DNA of 41,324 nt from an uncultured Selenomonadales bacterium (GTDB lineage Bacteria > Bacillota > Negativicutes > Acidaminococcales > Acidaminococcaceae), in the NCBI GenBank assembly GCA_900314855.1, contig OMWZ01000016.1:1-41324 (forward strand), in the 5' to 3' direction. Below are positions 33,309-41,199 of the stretch, one piece after another. Under the pieces are notes generated by a model that saw only the letters and a list, made by a program, of their open reading frames with translations, had not been told where the DNA came from and made no database searches. Both the position numbers and the translations under genes were made by a program. Each line of letters begins with the position of its first letter. Position 1 is the first letter of the stretch.

Positions 33309-34532
33309 TCAGACAACCTGAAAAATATAGAACTTCAAATAGGCTGTTTCCGGCACGTTCCACAGGATGGGATGGTCAGGCGCCTGCTGCCGCGCCTCCA
33401 CCTGCCGCAGGGTGACGTCGGCGTCGCGGGCCGCGTCGCGGAGCATGGCGAGGAACAAGTCCTCCGTCATGAAATGGGAACAAGAGCAGGTAGCCAGATA
33501 GCCTCCCCGGGGCAGGAGCTTCATGGCCTTCTGGTTGATGTCTTTATAGCCCGCCGTGGCGTTGTGCACGGTCTTCCGCGATTTCGTGAACGCCGGCGGG
33601 TCCAGGATGATAAAGTCGTATGCCGTCACATGGTCTGCCTCCAGGCGGTCCAGCAGTTCGAAGACATCGGCCTGTTCCACGTCGACGATGTCCGCTACGC
33701 CGTTCTTGGCGGCGTTCCCCTTCGTCATACGGCACGCTTCGGCGCTCACGTCGACGGCGGTCACGTGGGCCGCGCCACCCTTGGCCGCGTTCAGGGCGAA
33801 GGATCCCGTATGGGTGAAGCAGTCCAGGACCTGTTTGCCGGCGGCAATGCGCGCCACGGACTGCCGGTTGTATTTCTGGTCCAGGAAAAAGCCGGTCTTC
33901 TGGCCGTTTTCCACATCCACGTCGTACAAAATGCCGTTTTCGTCAATGGTAGTGACGGGCGATGCCGGAACCGGTTCCCCCGGCAGGGCATACCAACCCT
34001 TGCCCTGTTCCAGTCCTTCCAAGGCCCGGATTTTGACATCATTCCGCTCGTAGATGCCCGTCACGGTTTCGCCCATATCCCGGAGAACCTTCGCAAGGAG
34101 CGGGAACAAGACATCTTTCCGGACTTCGATGCCCAGCGACAAGGTCTGCGTCACCAGCAGGTCGTTGTACCGGTCCACCGTCAGACCCGGAAACTGGTCC
34201 GCTTCGCCGAAAATAAGGCGGCAGCAGCGAAAATCCCGGCCTGGCATGACGGTGCGGCGATAGTCGATAGCATAGCGCAGGCGCCGCTCCCAAAACGCTT
34301 CGTCGAAGCGGTCATTCGCGTTACGGGAGAGCAGCCGGACGCGGATTTTGGAATGGTCATTGACAAACCCGGTCCCCAGATACTTGCCTTTCAAGGTCAC
34401 CACATCGACGAGGTCCCCGTTGGCATAGGCCCCGTCCACGGCGACGATTTCCTCGCCGTAGACCCAGGGATGGCCTGCCCGGACGGATCGCTCCGCCTTT
34501 TTCGTGATTTGGAATCTCGGATAGGAACGCAT
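33309..34532 (-). CDS. rlmI: Class I SAM-dependent rRNA methyltransferase, RlmI/YccW-like
   Basis: A 407-residue protein with an N-terminal PUA RNA-binding domain (about 1-75, starting KKAERSVRAGHPWVYGEEI) and a Rossmann methyltransferase domain. SAM motif VLDCFTHTGSFALNAAKGG is near residue 236 and the catalytic LDPPAFTKS near 310. CSCSHFM near 350 holds the cysteines typical of m5C enzymes. Known: E. coli RlmI methylates C1962 of 23S rRNA. The homologue here most likely has the same role, although RlmI paralogues differ in target. Confidence 0.9.
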   Translation of the reverse strand: MRSYPRFQITKKAERSVRAGHPWVYGEEIVAVDGAYANGDLVDVVTLKGKYLGTGFVNDHSKIRVRLLSRNANDRFDEAFWERRLRYAIDYRRTVMPGRDFRCCRLIFGEADQFPGLTVDRYNDLLVTQTLSLGIEVRKDVLFPLLAKVLRDMGETVTGIYERNDVKIRALEGLEQGKGWYALPGEPVPASPVTTIDENGILYDVDVENGQKTGFFLDQKYNRQSVARIAAGKQVLDCFTHTGSFALNAAKGGAAHVTAVDVSAEACRMTKGNAAKNGVADIVDVEQADVFELLDRLEADHVTAYDFIILDPPAFTKSRKTVHNATAGYKDINQKAMKLLPRGGYLATCSCSHFMTEDLFLAMLRDAARDADVTLRQVEARQQAPDHPILWNVPETAYLKFYIFQVV

Positions 34533-34541
34533 AGGCCCTCC

Positions 34542-35204
34542 TTATGCCTTCGGCGGCTCCGTGCCGTCGTTCATCAGGTACAGGATGCCGTCATGGTACT
34601 GCTTCCAGAAAGGCGCGAAAATGTCTTTCAGGATTTTGTCCGACACCTCGCCGTCCACCGGTTCCGCAATGCCCTGGAAAATCAGGTTGAAGCGGTCCAG
34701 AAAGGCCTGCATGGCCAGGGTGTTGAAAATCTTGCCCGTCGTGATTTCGTCCAGATGCAGGGGCAGGAAGCCCTCGTCCCGCAGGGAAGCGTAGGCCTTG
34801 GCGGGATCGACGCGTTGTTCCAGCTGATCGGCCACGTTCCGGCGCACCAGGCTGTCCAGCAGTTCCTCCTGCCGTTCCCGGACGATGGCGAAGCGCTGTT
34901 CCATCATGGCGTACTGCGTCTCGTTCAAATCCCCCCATTCGGGGCTTTTTTCCTCAAAGGCCCGCTCCATGAGCTCCAGCTCTTCCCGCACGTAGTGATA
35001 CAGCGCCAGGGCGCCCAGGGGAACGGAATAGCCTTTGAGATGTATCTTCTGCGGGGCCAGCAAAGTCTCGTCGAGCTTCTTCAAGGCCGCCGCCACGTCA
35101 CGGACGGCCTGCTGGTCCTTTTTCGTTTGCATGAACTCGTTCAAATAGCCGTTGTGGCTCAGTTCGTCCACAACTTTTTTCGCATACTTTTCTGCTTGGT
35201 GCAT
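34542..35204 (-). CDS. Unknown alpha-helical protein
   Basis: A 220-residue, largely helical, charged cytoplasmic protein without signal sequence or membrane segments. Visible blocks include KLDETLLAPQKIHLKGYSVPLGALALYHYVREELELMERAF (about 42-82) and RQEELLDSLVRRNVADQLEQRVDP. I do not recognise a family. It sits between the fumarase beta gene (27 bases upstream of its start) and the RlmI-type gene (9 bases downstream), so it is likely cotranscribed with fumarase; that alone does not define its role. Confidence 0.82.
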   Translation of the reverse strand: MHQAEKYAKKVVDELSHNGYLNEFMQTKKDQQAVRDVAAALKKLDETLLAPQKIHLKGYSVPLGALALYHYVREELELMERAFEEKSPEWGDLNETQYAMMEQRFAIVRERQEELLDSLVRRNVADQLEQRVDPAKAYASLRDEGFLPLHLDEITTGKIFNTLAMQAFLDRFNLIFQGIAEPVDGEVSDKILKDIFAPFWKQYHDGILYLMNDGTEPPKA

Positions 35205-35231
35205 GTCCCTAAAACCTTGCTTTCGTTGGTG

Positions 35232-35792
35232 TTATTTCAATTTATCATACTTGGCCTGCTCGATGCCGTAGACGTCGTTGCCTTCGATGTCGATGCCCAC
35301 GATGGCCGGGAAATCGACGACTTCGTAGCGGCGGATGGCCTCCGGTCCCAAGTCCTCATAGGCAATCATGGTCTCACTGCGGATGGACTGGGAGATGACC
35401 GCCGCCGTGCCTCCGATGGCGACAAAGTAGACGGCGTGATGCGCCTTGCAGGCAGCGACAACGTCCTGGTTGCGCAGGCCCTTGCCGATCATGCCCTTCA
35501 TGCCCTGTTCAATCATGGCCGGCGTGTACTTGTCCATGCGGCCGCTCGTCGTCGGGCCGGCGCTGCCCACGATTTCTCCCGGTTTGGCCGGCGTGGGACC
35601 CACGTAATAAATGACCTGGTCCCGCACGTCGAAGGGCAGCGGCTCCCCGCGCTGCAGCGCCTCATACATCCGTTTGTGCGCCGCGTCGCGCGCTGTATAG
35701 ATGGGACCCGTAATGCGCACGAAATCCCCGGCGCGGAGGTTTCGCACGACGTCTTCCGTCAAGGGCGTCGTAATGTTCTTGATCTCACTCAT
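35232..35792 (-). CDS. Class I (Fe-S) fumarate hydratase, beta subunit
   Basis: A 186-residue C-terminal-domain subunit of the two-subunit, oxygen-sensitive fumarase that interconverts fumarate and L-malate. It shows RNLRAGDFVRITGPIYTARDAAH, IVGSAGPTTSGRMDKYTP and VAIGGTAAVISQSI, matching fumarase/L(+)-tartrate dehydratase beta chains. Tartrate dehydratase cannot be fully excluded, but the malic enzyme gene upstream favours fumarase. It is 18 bases after the alpha gene with a strong GAAGGAGGGA. Confidence 0.93.
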   Translation of the reverse strand: MSEIKNITTPLTEDVVRNLRAGDFVRITGPIYTARDAAHKRMYEALQRGEPLPFDVRDQVIYYVGPTPAKPGEIVGSAGPTTSGRMDKYTPAMIEQGMKGMIGKGLRNQDVVAACKAHHAVYFVAIGGTAAVISQSIRSETMIAYEDLGPEAIRRYEVVDFPAIVGIDIEGNDVYGIEQAKYDKLK

Positions 35793-35810
35793 GATTTCCG
35801 TCCCTCCTTC

Positions 35811-36656
35811 TCACAGCGTCGCTTCGGCGCGGCGAGCCGCATGGCAGTTGAAAATGACCGCGCAGGGCAGCCCGCCGATATGGGTCGGCGCATACTCGAT
35901 GTTGACCGCTAGGGCCGTCGTCGTCCCGCCCAGGCCGGCAGGGCCGACACCGGTCTGATTCACCAGGGCCAGCAGCTTGTCTTCCAGTTCCGCGTACTGC
36001 GGGTTCGCGTTGTGCTCGCCGATCTTGCGGGCCAGGGCGTACTTGGCCAGTTCCGCCGCCTGTTCCGCGTTGCCGCCGACGCCGACGCCGACCGTAACCG
36101 GCGGGCACGGATTCGGACCTGCCGTCCGGACCGCTTCCAGGACAAACTGGATGACGCCATCCAGGCCGTCCGCCGGTTTCAGCATGCGCAGCTGCGACAT
36201 GTTCTCGCTGCCACAGCCCTTGGGCAGGACAACCAGATGGACCTGGCTGCCCGGCACAATCCGGCAGTGGATAATGGCGGGGGTGTTGTCCTGTGTATTT
36301 TTACGCACAAAAATAGGATCGTCGACAGCCGATTTCCGCAGGTACCCTTCCGTATAGCCCCGGGCCACGCCCCGGTTGATGGCATCCCACAGATCGCCGC
36401 CCGTAAAATGCACATCCTGGCCGATGTCGATGTAGACCACGGTCAGCCCCGTATCCTGACACAGGGGAACAGACTTCGCCGTCGCCAGCTTCGCGTTTTC
36501 GATGATCGTATCCAGCACCTGCCGGCCCAGAGGGGATTCTTCCTTGTCCACGGCCTGCTCCAGACGGGTCAGGACCCCGTCCGGCAGATAGTAACAGGAG
36601 TCGACGCAGCACTTGGCCACGGCGTCCGTCACTTGTTTCACGTCGATTTCACGCAT
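35811..36656 (-). CDS. Class I (Fe-S) fumarate hydratase, alpha subunit
   Basis: A 281-residue subunit that carries the 4Fe-4S cluster. Probable ligands are Cys66 in PLCQDTG, Cys184 in NPCPPVTVGVGVGGN and Cys271 in FNCHAARR; their spacing resembles the three ligands of E. coli FumA. LPKGCGSENMSQLRML is also present. It is typical of strict anaerobes using a two-gene fumarase. AAGGAGGCGTG precedes the ATG. Confidence 0.95.
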   Translation of the reverse strand: MREIDVKQVTDAVAKCCVDSCYYLPDGVLTRLEQAVDKEESPLGRQVLDTIIENAKLATAKSVPLCQDTGLTVVYIDIGQDVHFTGGDLWDAINRGVARGYTEGYLRKSAVDDPIFVRKNTQDNTPAIIHCRIVPGSQVHLVVLPKGCGSENMSQLRMLKPADGLDGVIQFVLEAVRTAGPNPCPPVTVGVGVGGNAEQAAELAKYALARKIGEHNANPQYAELEDKLLALVNQTGVGPAGLGGTTTALAVNIEYAPTHIGGLPCAVIFNCHAARRAEATL

Positions 36657-36764
36657 AGGTCACGCCTCCTTGTCTTTGTTGTCCGCTGTCCCTCCGGCCA
36701 TTCCTGGCGGCCGACAGCGACAAGATGATCCTTCTCTATTTTAATCCATTTGCCCCGAATATGC

Positions 36765-36797
36765 AAAAAGAGGGCTGTAACGAGCGTTACAGTCCTC
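36765..36797 (-). terminator. Terminator between malic enzyme and fumarase genes
   Basis: GAGGGCTGTAACG (36770-36782) pairs, with one G-T/A mismatch region, with CGTTACAGTCCTC (36785-36797). On the minus strand TTTTT (36765-36769) follows. It separates malic enzyme from fumarase transcription. Confidence 0.9.
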
Positions 36798-36835
36798 CTT
36801 TTCCTTCGTTGTACGGACCTCAAGCCATACAGGCC

Positions 36836-38083
36836 TCAATCCATGGGCACACCGTTGACACGCAGGTAGGTTTCCCGCAGGACCACTTCGGGATCCTTCG
36901 GGGCACGGGCCACGCCCGTCTCGACGGCAGCCCGCGCGACGGCGGCGGCCACAGCCGGCGCGACGCGTTTGTCGAAGGCGTTCGGCACGACATAGTCTTC
37001 CCGCAGTTCCTCTTCCGGGATCAGCTCCGCGATCGCGCGAACCGCGGCGACCTTCATCGCCTCGTTGATTTCCCGGGCCCGGACGTCGATGGCGCCGCGG
37101 AACACGCCGGGGAACACGTTCACGTTATTGACCTGGTTCGGCGTATCGCTGCGGCCCGTACCGGCAACTCTCGCCCCGGCCGCCTTGGCGTCGGCATAGC
37201 TGATTTCCGGCACCGGATTGGCCATGGCAAAGACAACGGCATCCGGCGCCATGGAGCGGATCATCTCCTGCGTAAAGGCACCGGCGGCGGAAACGCCCAG
37301 CAGGACGTCGGCGCCCTTCACGATATCTGCTAGGCTGCCCAGGCGTTTTTCCCGGTTCGTCACCTTGGACAAGGCCTCCTGGACGCGGTCCAGGGGCCGG
37401 CCGTTGTTGTCGTGTCCTTCACAGAGCGTGCCATGATGCAGCATGACCGTGAGGTTTTCCGCCCCGCAATCCACGAGCAGGCGGCCGATGGCCGTCCCGG
37501 CGGCGCCACCGCCGTTCAGGACGATCTTCGCCGTGCGGATGTCCTTCTTGACGAGGCGCAGGGCCCCCATGACGGCAGAGACGCAAGCGATGGCCGTGCC
37601 ATGCTGATCGTCGTGGAAAACGGGGATTTCCAGTTCCTTTTTCAGTTCGTCTTCGATATCGTAGCACTTGGGCGACTGGATGTCTTCCAGGTTGATGCCG
37701 GCGTAATTCGCCTGCAGGGATTTGACAATGGCGATAAATTTGTCCTTATCCGGCTCGTCGATGCAGACCGGTACGGCGTCCACGGCGCCGAAACGCCGGA
37801 ACAGGGCCGCCTTGCCTTCCATGACCGGCATCGCCGCCCGGGCGCCGATGTTGCCCAGGCCCAGGACCCGCGTCCCATCCGTGCAGATGGCGACCATATT
37901 GCCGCGGCAGGTCAGGTCGAACGACCGGTCCGGGTCCGCTTTAATAGCCAGACAGGGCTGTGCCACGCCAGGCGTGTAGGCAATGGCCAGGTCATGGTCA
38001 TTCTCCAGGGTCACTTTGGCCCGGGTCTCGATCTTGCCGTTATACTTTTCGTGGAGCACCATCGATTCTTCCCGCAAATCCAT
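36836..38083 (-). CDS. NAD(P)-dependent malic enzyme
   Basis: A 415-residue malic enzyme that decarboxylates L-malate to pyruvate with reduction of NAD(P)+. It shows YTPGVAQPC (36-44), the catalytic lysine in VMEGKAALF (Lys91), the metal/active-site FHDDQHGTA (156-164) and the dinucleotide fold LNGGGAAGTAIGRLL (189-203), with ANPVPEISYADA and GRSDTPNQVNNVNVFPGVFRGA later. It is the short bacterial form without a phosphotransacetylase domain. Cofactor preference is not readable. AAGGAGGAAAAGG precedes the ATG. Confidence 0.96.
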   Translation of the reverse strand: MDLREESMVLHEKYNGKIETRAKVTLENDHDLAIAYTPGVAQPCLAIKADPDRSFDLTCRGNMVAICTDGTRVLGLGNIGARAAMPVMEGKAALFRRFGAVDAVPVCIDEPDKDKFIAIVKSLQANYAGINLEDIQSPKCYDIEDELKKELEIPVFHDDQHGTAIACVSAVMGALRLVKKDIRTAKIVLNGGGAAGTAIGRLLVDCGAENLTVMLHHGTLCEGHDNNGRPLDRVQEALSKVTNREKRLGSLADIVKGADVLLGVSAAGAFTQEMIRSMAPDAVVFAMANPVPEISYADAKAAGARVAGTGRSDTPNQVNNVNVFPGVFRGAIDVRAREINEAMKVAAVRAIAELIPEEELREDYVVPNAFDKRVAPAVAAAVARAAVETGVARAPKDPEVVLRETYLRVNGVPMD

Positions 38084-38183
38084 GTCCTTTTCCTCCTTGG
38101 GGTTCCCCCGCTCCCGCGCACGGCAGCCTGGCTGCCATCCTGAATTTTCACAGTTTTCGCGGGATTGCGATTTTCATATCAAG

Positions 38184-38224
38184 AAAAATAGTAGCATATA
38201 CTTTATTCAGTATATGCTACTATT
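38184..38224 (-). terminator. Terminator with a 16-bp perfect palindromic stem
   Basis: AATAGTAGCATATACT (38187-38202), loop TTATTC, AGTATATGCTACTATT (38209-38224). On the minus strand a TTTTTC tail (38183-38188) follows. The stem is AT-rich and unusually long. It lies about 125 bases past the metallophosphoesterase stop and about 100 bases upstream of malic enzyme, so it could also be a protein-binding site for the malic enzyme promoter. Confidence 0.75.
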
Positions 38225-38349
38225 GTATCGAAGCGGCACGCTTTGCGCAATACCCAGTTTTCGAATATTTTATAGGACCAGCGGGACCGCAAGACTGCAC
38301 GAGATTGAAAGGCCGTGCAGCCCGTACCGCCTTGCCGACCTCCCGCCTC

Positions 38350-38841
38350 CTACAGGCAGCAGAACTCGACCTGGGGCGACTCCCCCCGCTTCAGCGTCAG
38401 GACAGCGAAGCCGGCCTTGCTGCCATCCCTCGGACGGGACGGGCTGCCCGGGTTGAGGATCCAGACGCCGTCCTGCTCTTCCCAAACAGGCCGGTGGATG
38501 TGTCCGAAGATAACCATGTCCTGTTCTAGGCGTCGTCCCCACCAGAACAGCTGATCCACCTCTCGGCCTTCGCCGAGGTACAAGTGACCATGGGTAACCC
38601 AAATCCGGTACCCTTCCCATTCGACATAGGCGTCGGGCGGTTCCGTCACGGGGCCCCGCAGGACATCACAGTTCCCGCAGACCCGCACGACGGGCAGCCC
38701 GGTCACTTGTTCTATCAGGTTCGCATCGCGGCCGTAGTCGCCGCAATGGATCCATCGTTCCACAGGCGGCGCCGCCGCCAACACTTTGCGGAGGGCCTGC
38801 AGGTCTCCGTGGGTATCGCTGATAATTCCGATTTTCATCAT
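38350..38841 (-). CDS. YfcE/MJ0936-family metallophosphoesterase
   Basis: A 163-residue calcineurin-like phosphodiesterase with the metal-binding blocks SDTHGD (9-14), CGDYG (about 33-37), GNCD (about 56-59), THGHLY and FGHIHRPVW. Members hydrolyse small phosphodiesters in vitro; cellular substrates are mostly unknown. It starts 11 bases after rdgB, a common pairing in Firmicutes, with AGGAAG before the first of two ATG codons. Confidence 0.92.
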   Translation of the reverse strand: MMKIGIISDTHGDLQALRKVLAAAPPVERWIHCGDYGRDANLIEQVTGLPVVRVCGNCDVLRGPVTEPPDAYVEWEGYRIWVTHGHLYLGEGREVDQLFWWGRRLEQDMVIFGHIHRPVWEEQDGVWILNPGSPSRPRDGSKAGFAVLTLKRGESPQVEFCCL

Positions 38842-38852
38842 GGCTTCCTGAT

Positions 38853-39446
38853 TTATTCTTTGATCTTTTTCCAGTTCGCAAGGAGCTTTTTGATTGCCTT
38901 GCCGCGATGGCTGATGCGATTCTTTTCTTCTGCCGTCGCTTCGCCCAACCCTTTATGCAGCTCCGTCGACCAGAACAGGGGATCGTAGCCGAAGCCATTC
39001 TCCCCGAGGGGTTCATGGAGCAGCAGGCCGTCACAGCAGCCGTCCGTCTCGGCAATAATCCTGCCCGACGGATCGGAAAGGGCCAGGGCACAGCGGAACC
39101 GGCAGGTCCGCTTGACCTGGAACTTCATGACCTGCAGCAGCTTGTTGTTATTTTCCTCGTCGGTCGCCTTTTCTCCGGCATACCGGGCCGAACGCACGCC
39201 CGGCGCACCTTCCAGGGCCTTGACCTCGAGGCCCGAATCGTCGGCGAGGCAGTATTCGTGCAGATTCTTCGCATAATAGGACGCCTTCAGCTTGGCGTTG
39301 GCCGCGAAGGTATGGCCCGTTTCCTCGGGCTCAACCAGCTGGGGGTAATCGGCCAGGCCCTTGATTGTGACCGGCAACCCCTTGAGCATTTCCTTGAATT
39401 CTTCTGTCTTTCCCAGGTTATGGGTCGCAATGACCAGGATTTCCAT
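38853..39446 (-). CDS. rdgB: XTP/dITP pyrophosphatase (Ham1/RdgB)
   Basis: A 197-residue nucleotide house-cleaning enzyme that hydrolyses ITP, dITP and XTP to monophosphates. It shows the N-terminal ATHNLGKTEEF substrate loop, the catalytic LADDSGLEVKALEGAPGVRSARYAG block and the terminal ISHRGKAIKKL. The ATG at 39446 follows AAAGGAGGCGATTCCC and begins at the first strand; the longer upstream frame reaches into the previous gene and has no support. Confidence 0.96.
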   Translation of the reverse strand: MEILVIATHNLGKTEEFKEMLKGLPVTIKGLADYPQLVEPEETGHTFAANAKLKASYYAKNLHEYCLADDSGLEVKALEGAPGVRSARYAGEKATDEENNNKLLQVMKFQVKRTCRFRCALALSDPSGRIIAETDGCCDGLLLHEPLGENGFGYDPLFWSTELHKGLGEATAEEKNRISHRGKAIKKLLANWKKIKE

Positions 39447-39475
39447 GGGAATCGCCTCCTTTCGGTCTCCCCGGC

Positions 39476-40006
39476 TCAATCCACCAGGGCCTGCAATTCC
39501 TCGCGAGAAAGCAGGATATTTTCTTTGTTATGGAACAGGGCCATGCGGCCGCGCCGTTCCACGTACAGCGCCACTTCGAAATCGGGCAGGCCCAGAAGGG
39601 CTTCCTTCGCGTCGGCGCTGCCGTTGCGGGGCGTCACTTCGAGGGTAACCGTCAAACGGCCCGCCTCGCCGCCCGGCACGAGCCGCGCTTCAAAGTAATC
39701 GTCCGTCCGCGGGGCCGCCGGGTGGTTGACACGGCCACGCACCAAGGCGCCGTTGTACTGCTCATCCGGCAGATAGACCCGCACGAAGGCATCCAGGAAA
39801 ATCGCTTCGTGTGTCCCCGTGTTCCGATACGGCACGTCAAAGGCAAAGACGAGCTTGTCGTCCGTCCGGGAAAGGAGGGACGCCTTCGTCCGCTTGTCTT
39901 TGTAAAACTTCAACTTTTCGTCATCCCGGGCATGCACGCGGATCAAATGCAGTGTGAAGAGCGCGGCCAGGACCAACAGTACGATAAAGATCGCTAAAAT
40001 CGCCAT
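39476..40006 (-). CDS. Unknown protein with one N-terminal membrane helix
   Basis: A 176-residue protein. The first about 22 residues form a membrane anchor (AILAIFIVLLVLAALFTLHLI), followed by a basic stretch and a beta-rich domain containing VFAFDVPYRNTGTHEAIFLDAFVRVYLP, which looks like an immunoglobulin-like or NEAT-free beta sandwich. The family is not recognised. GAGGGGGGAC, located over the stop of the preceding CofE-like gene, precedes the ATG, so the two are likely cotranslated. Confidence 0.82.
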   Translation of the reverse strand: MAILAIFIVLLVLAALFTLHLIRVHARDDEKLKFYKDKRTKASLLSRTDDKLVFAFDVPYRNTGTHEAIFLDAFVRVYLPDEQYNGALVRGRVNHPAAPRTDDYFEARLVPGGEAGRLTVTLEVTPRNGSADAKEALLGLPDFEVALYVERRGRMALFHNKENILLSREELQALVD

Positions 40007-40018
40007 TCCTGTCCCCCC

Positions 40019-40660
40019 TCAATCCTTATGATAATCCTTGATAATGCAGATCGGCGTTTTCTGGCTGGCATTGCCGAAGGGATTGTCGATCAGGATTTTC
40101 GAGACCAGGGCCGGGTCCACGCCGTCGGTCCAGCCGATAATGGCGGCCCGCTTCAGGTCGTTGACGTCCGCAATGACCGCGCCGTACACGCCGCAGGCCT
40201 CCTTGATCTGCCGTACCACTTCGAAGGGATCCTTCGGCCCGTAGACAATGTGTTTGTCAAAGGGGGGCATGGTTCCCGTCACGTCGTCAATCAGGCGCGC
40301 CTGATAGCCGGCCAGTTGATAAAAGACGCCGCGCCTGCCGACCAGCTTCGTCAGGGCGCCGGCGAGGAAAGCGCCAAGGACACGGGTATTGCTCTCTGTG
40401 TCGATCAGGGCCTGCATGCAATACCAGCCGCTGATGCTGCCGTAGGACGGAAAAAAATGGCAGAGCAGCTTGGCCAGCCAGCCCGGCTTGAATTCCTCAC
40501 ACCGTTTGGCCATGCCCTGTGTAATGGCGACGACGCTTTCGGCGGAGCAAATGACATCGTTGGGGCCGAACTTGCCCTTGCCATACTCCCGGATCGCGTC
40601 GATGATGTTGTCCCGCTGCGTCAGAATCCGCGTGGGAACCGGAACGATTTCATACCTCAT
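40019..40660 (-). CDS. CofE-like protein (coenzyme F420-0 gamma-glutamyl ligase fold)
   Basis: A 213-residue protein resembling the single-domain F420-0:gamma-glutamyl ligase family. It shows an N-terminal VPVPTRILTQRDNIIDAI, GPNDVICSAESVVAITQG (the equivalent of the DILVVSSKIVS block), GRRGVFYQLAGYQ and a late VIADVNDL with GWTDGVDPALVSKILIDNP. The ATG at 40660 follows GAGGTGG at a good distance; the upstream extension overlaps the thioesterase gene and is not protein-like. F420 is not expected in this lineage, so the true substrate is probably different. No other F420 gene is in the window; YvcK shares the CofD fold but not its function. Confidence 0.8.
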   Translation of the reverse strand: MRYEIVPVPTRILTQRDNIIDAIREYGKGKFGPNDVICSAESVVAITQGMAKRCEEFKPGWLAKLLCHFFPSYGSISGWYCMQALIDTESNTRVLGAFLAGALTKLVGRRGVFYQLAGYQARLIDDVTGTMPPFDKHIVYGPKDPFEVVRQIKEACGVYGAVIADVNDLKRAAIIGWTDGVDPALVSKILIDNPFGNASQKTPICIIKDYHKD

Positions 40661-40703
40661 AAAGTCTTCCACCTCTGTAACAATCCTATCTTCCGGCCGG
40701 TTC

Positions 40704-41126
40704 TTATTCCCGGCCGTCCTGCTCTTGCTCGTACCGCGCCTGGATGAGATGGAACCAGGGCTCCCCGAGCCGTTTGATCTTGCCGTCCCGGTCCGTAAAG
40801 ACATTGGTTGTCTCCCCTTCCACCAGGACCTTTCCTGTCGCCGTATGGACCACGGTATAGGCAAACCGCAGCTTGGCCCGGTTGAACTCTTTCAACGTCG
40901 TCCGCACTTCATATTCATCCCCGAAACGGGCCGAACGGATGTAGCGGACATGGACGTCGCGAATGGGAAACAGGACGCCGTCGTCCATAAGTTTCACCAG
41001 GTCGACCCCGCAGGCCTCCAAATATGCCACGCGGCCCATCTCCAACCACGGCAGGTAGCGCGAATGATACACGATGGCCATGAGATCCGTCTCTTCGAAG
41101 CGGACCCGGTCCCGAATTGCAATCAT
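40704..41126 (-). CDS. Hot-dog-fold acyl-CoA thioesterase (4HBT/YbgC type)
   Basis: A 140-residue thioesterase. It shows VRFEETDLMAIVYHSRYLPWLEMGRVAYLE near the N-terminus; the Asp and His follow the YbgC/4-hydroxybenzoyl-CoA thioesterase pattern. The substrate (short acyl-CoA or acyl-ACP) is unknown. The ATG at 41126 lies 7 bases after GGAGG; an in-frame upstream start has no family match. First gene of a run toward the metallophosphoesterase. Confidence 0.92.
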   Translation of the reverse strand: MIAIRDRVRFEETDLMAIVYHSRYLPWLEMGRVAYLEACGVDLVKLMDDGVLFPIRDVHVRYIRSARFGDEYEVRTTLKEFNRAKLRFAYTVVHTATGKVLVEGETTNVFTDRDGKIKRLGEPWFHLIQARYEQEQDGRE

Positions 41127-41168
41127 AACGTAACCTCCCAGCCCCGCAGGGCATAACATAACCTGTTT

Positions 41169-41197
41169 ATTATACCAAAAAACGGTTTAAAAGTACA
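41169..41197 (-). promoter_or_regulatory. Probable promoter of the thioesterase operon
   Basis: The minus strand has a perfect TATAAT (41169-41174) 17 bases downstream of TGTACT (41192-41197). It lies about 43 bases upstream of the thioesterase start. Confidence 0.5.
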
Positions 41198-41199
41198 TG

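Noticed and set aside
33372..35912. 846-codon plus-strand frame
   Set aside because: Antisense across the RlmI-type gene, the unknown helical gene and fumarase beta; no start signal.
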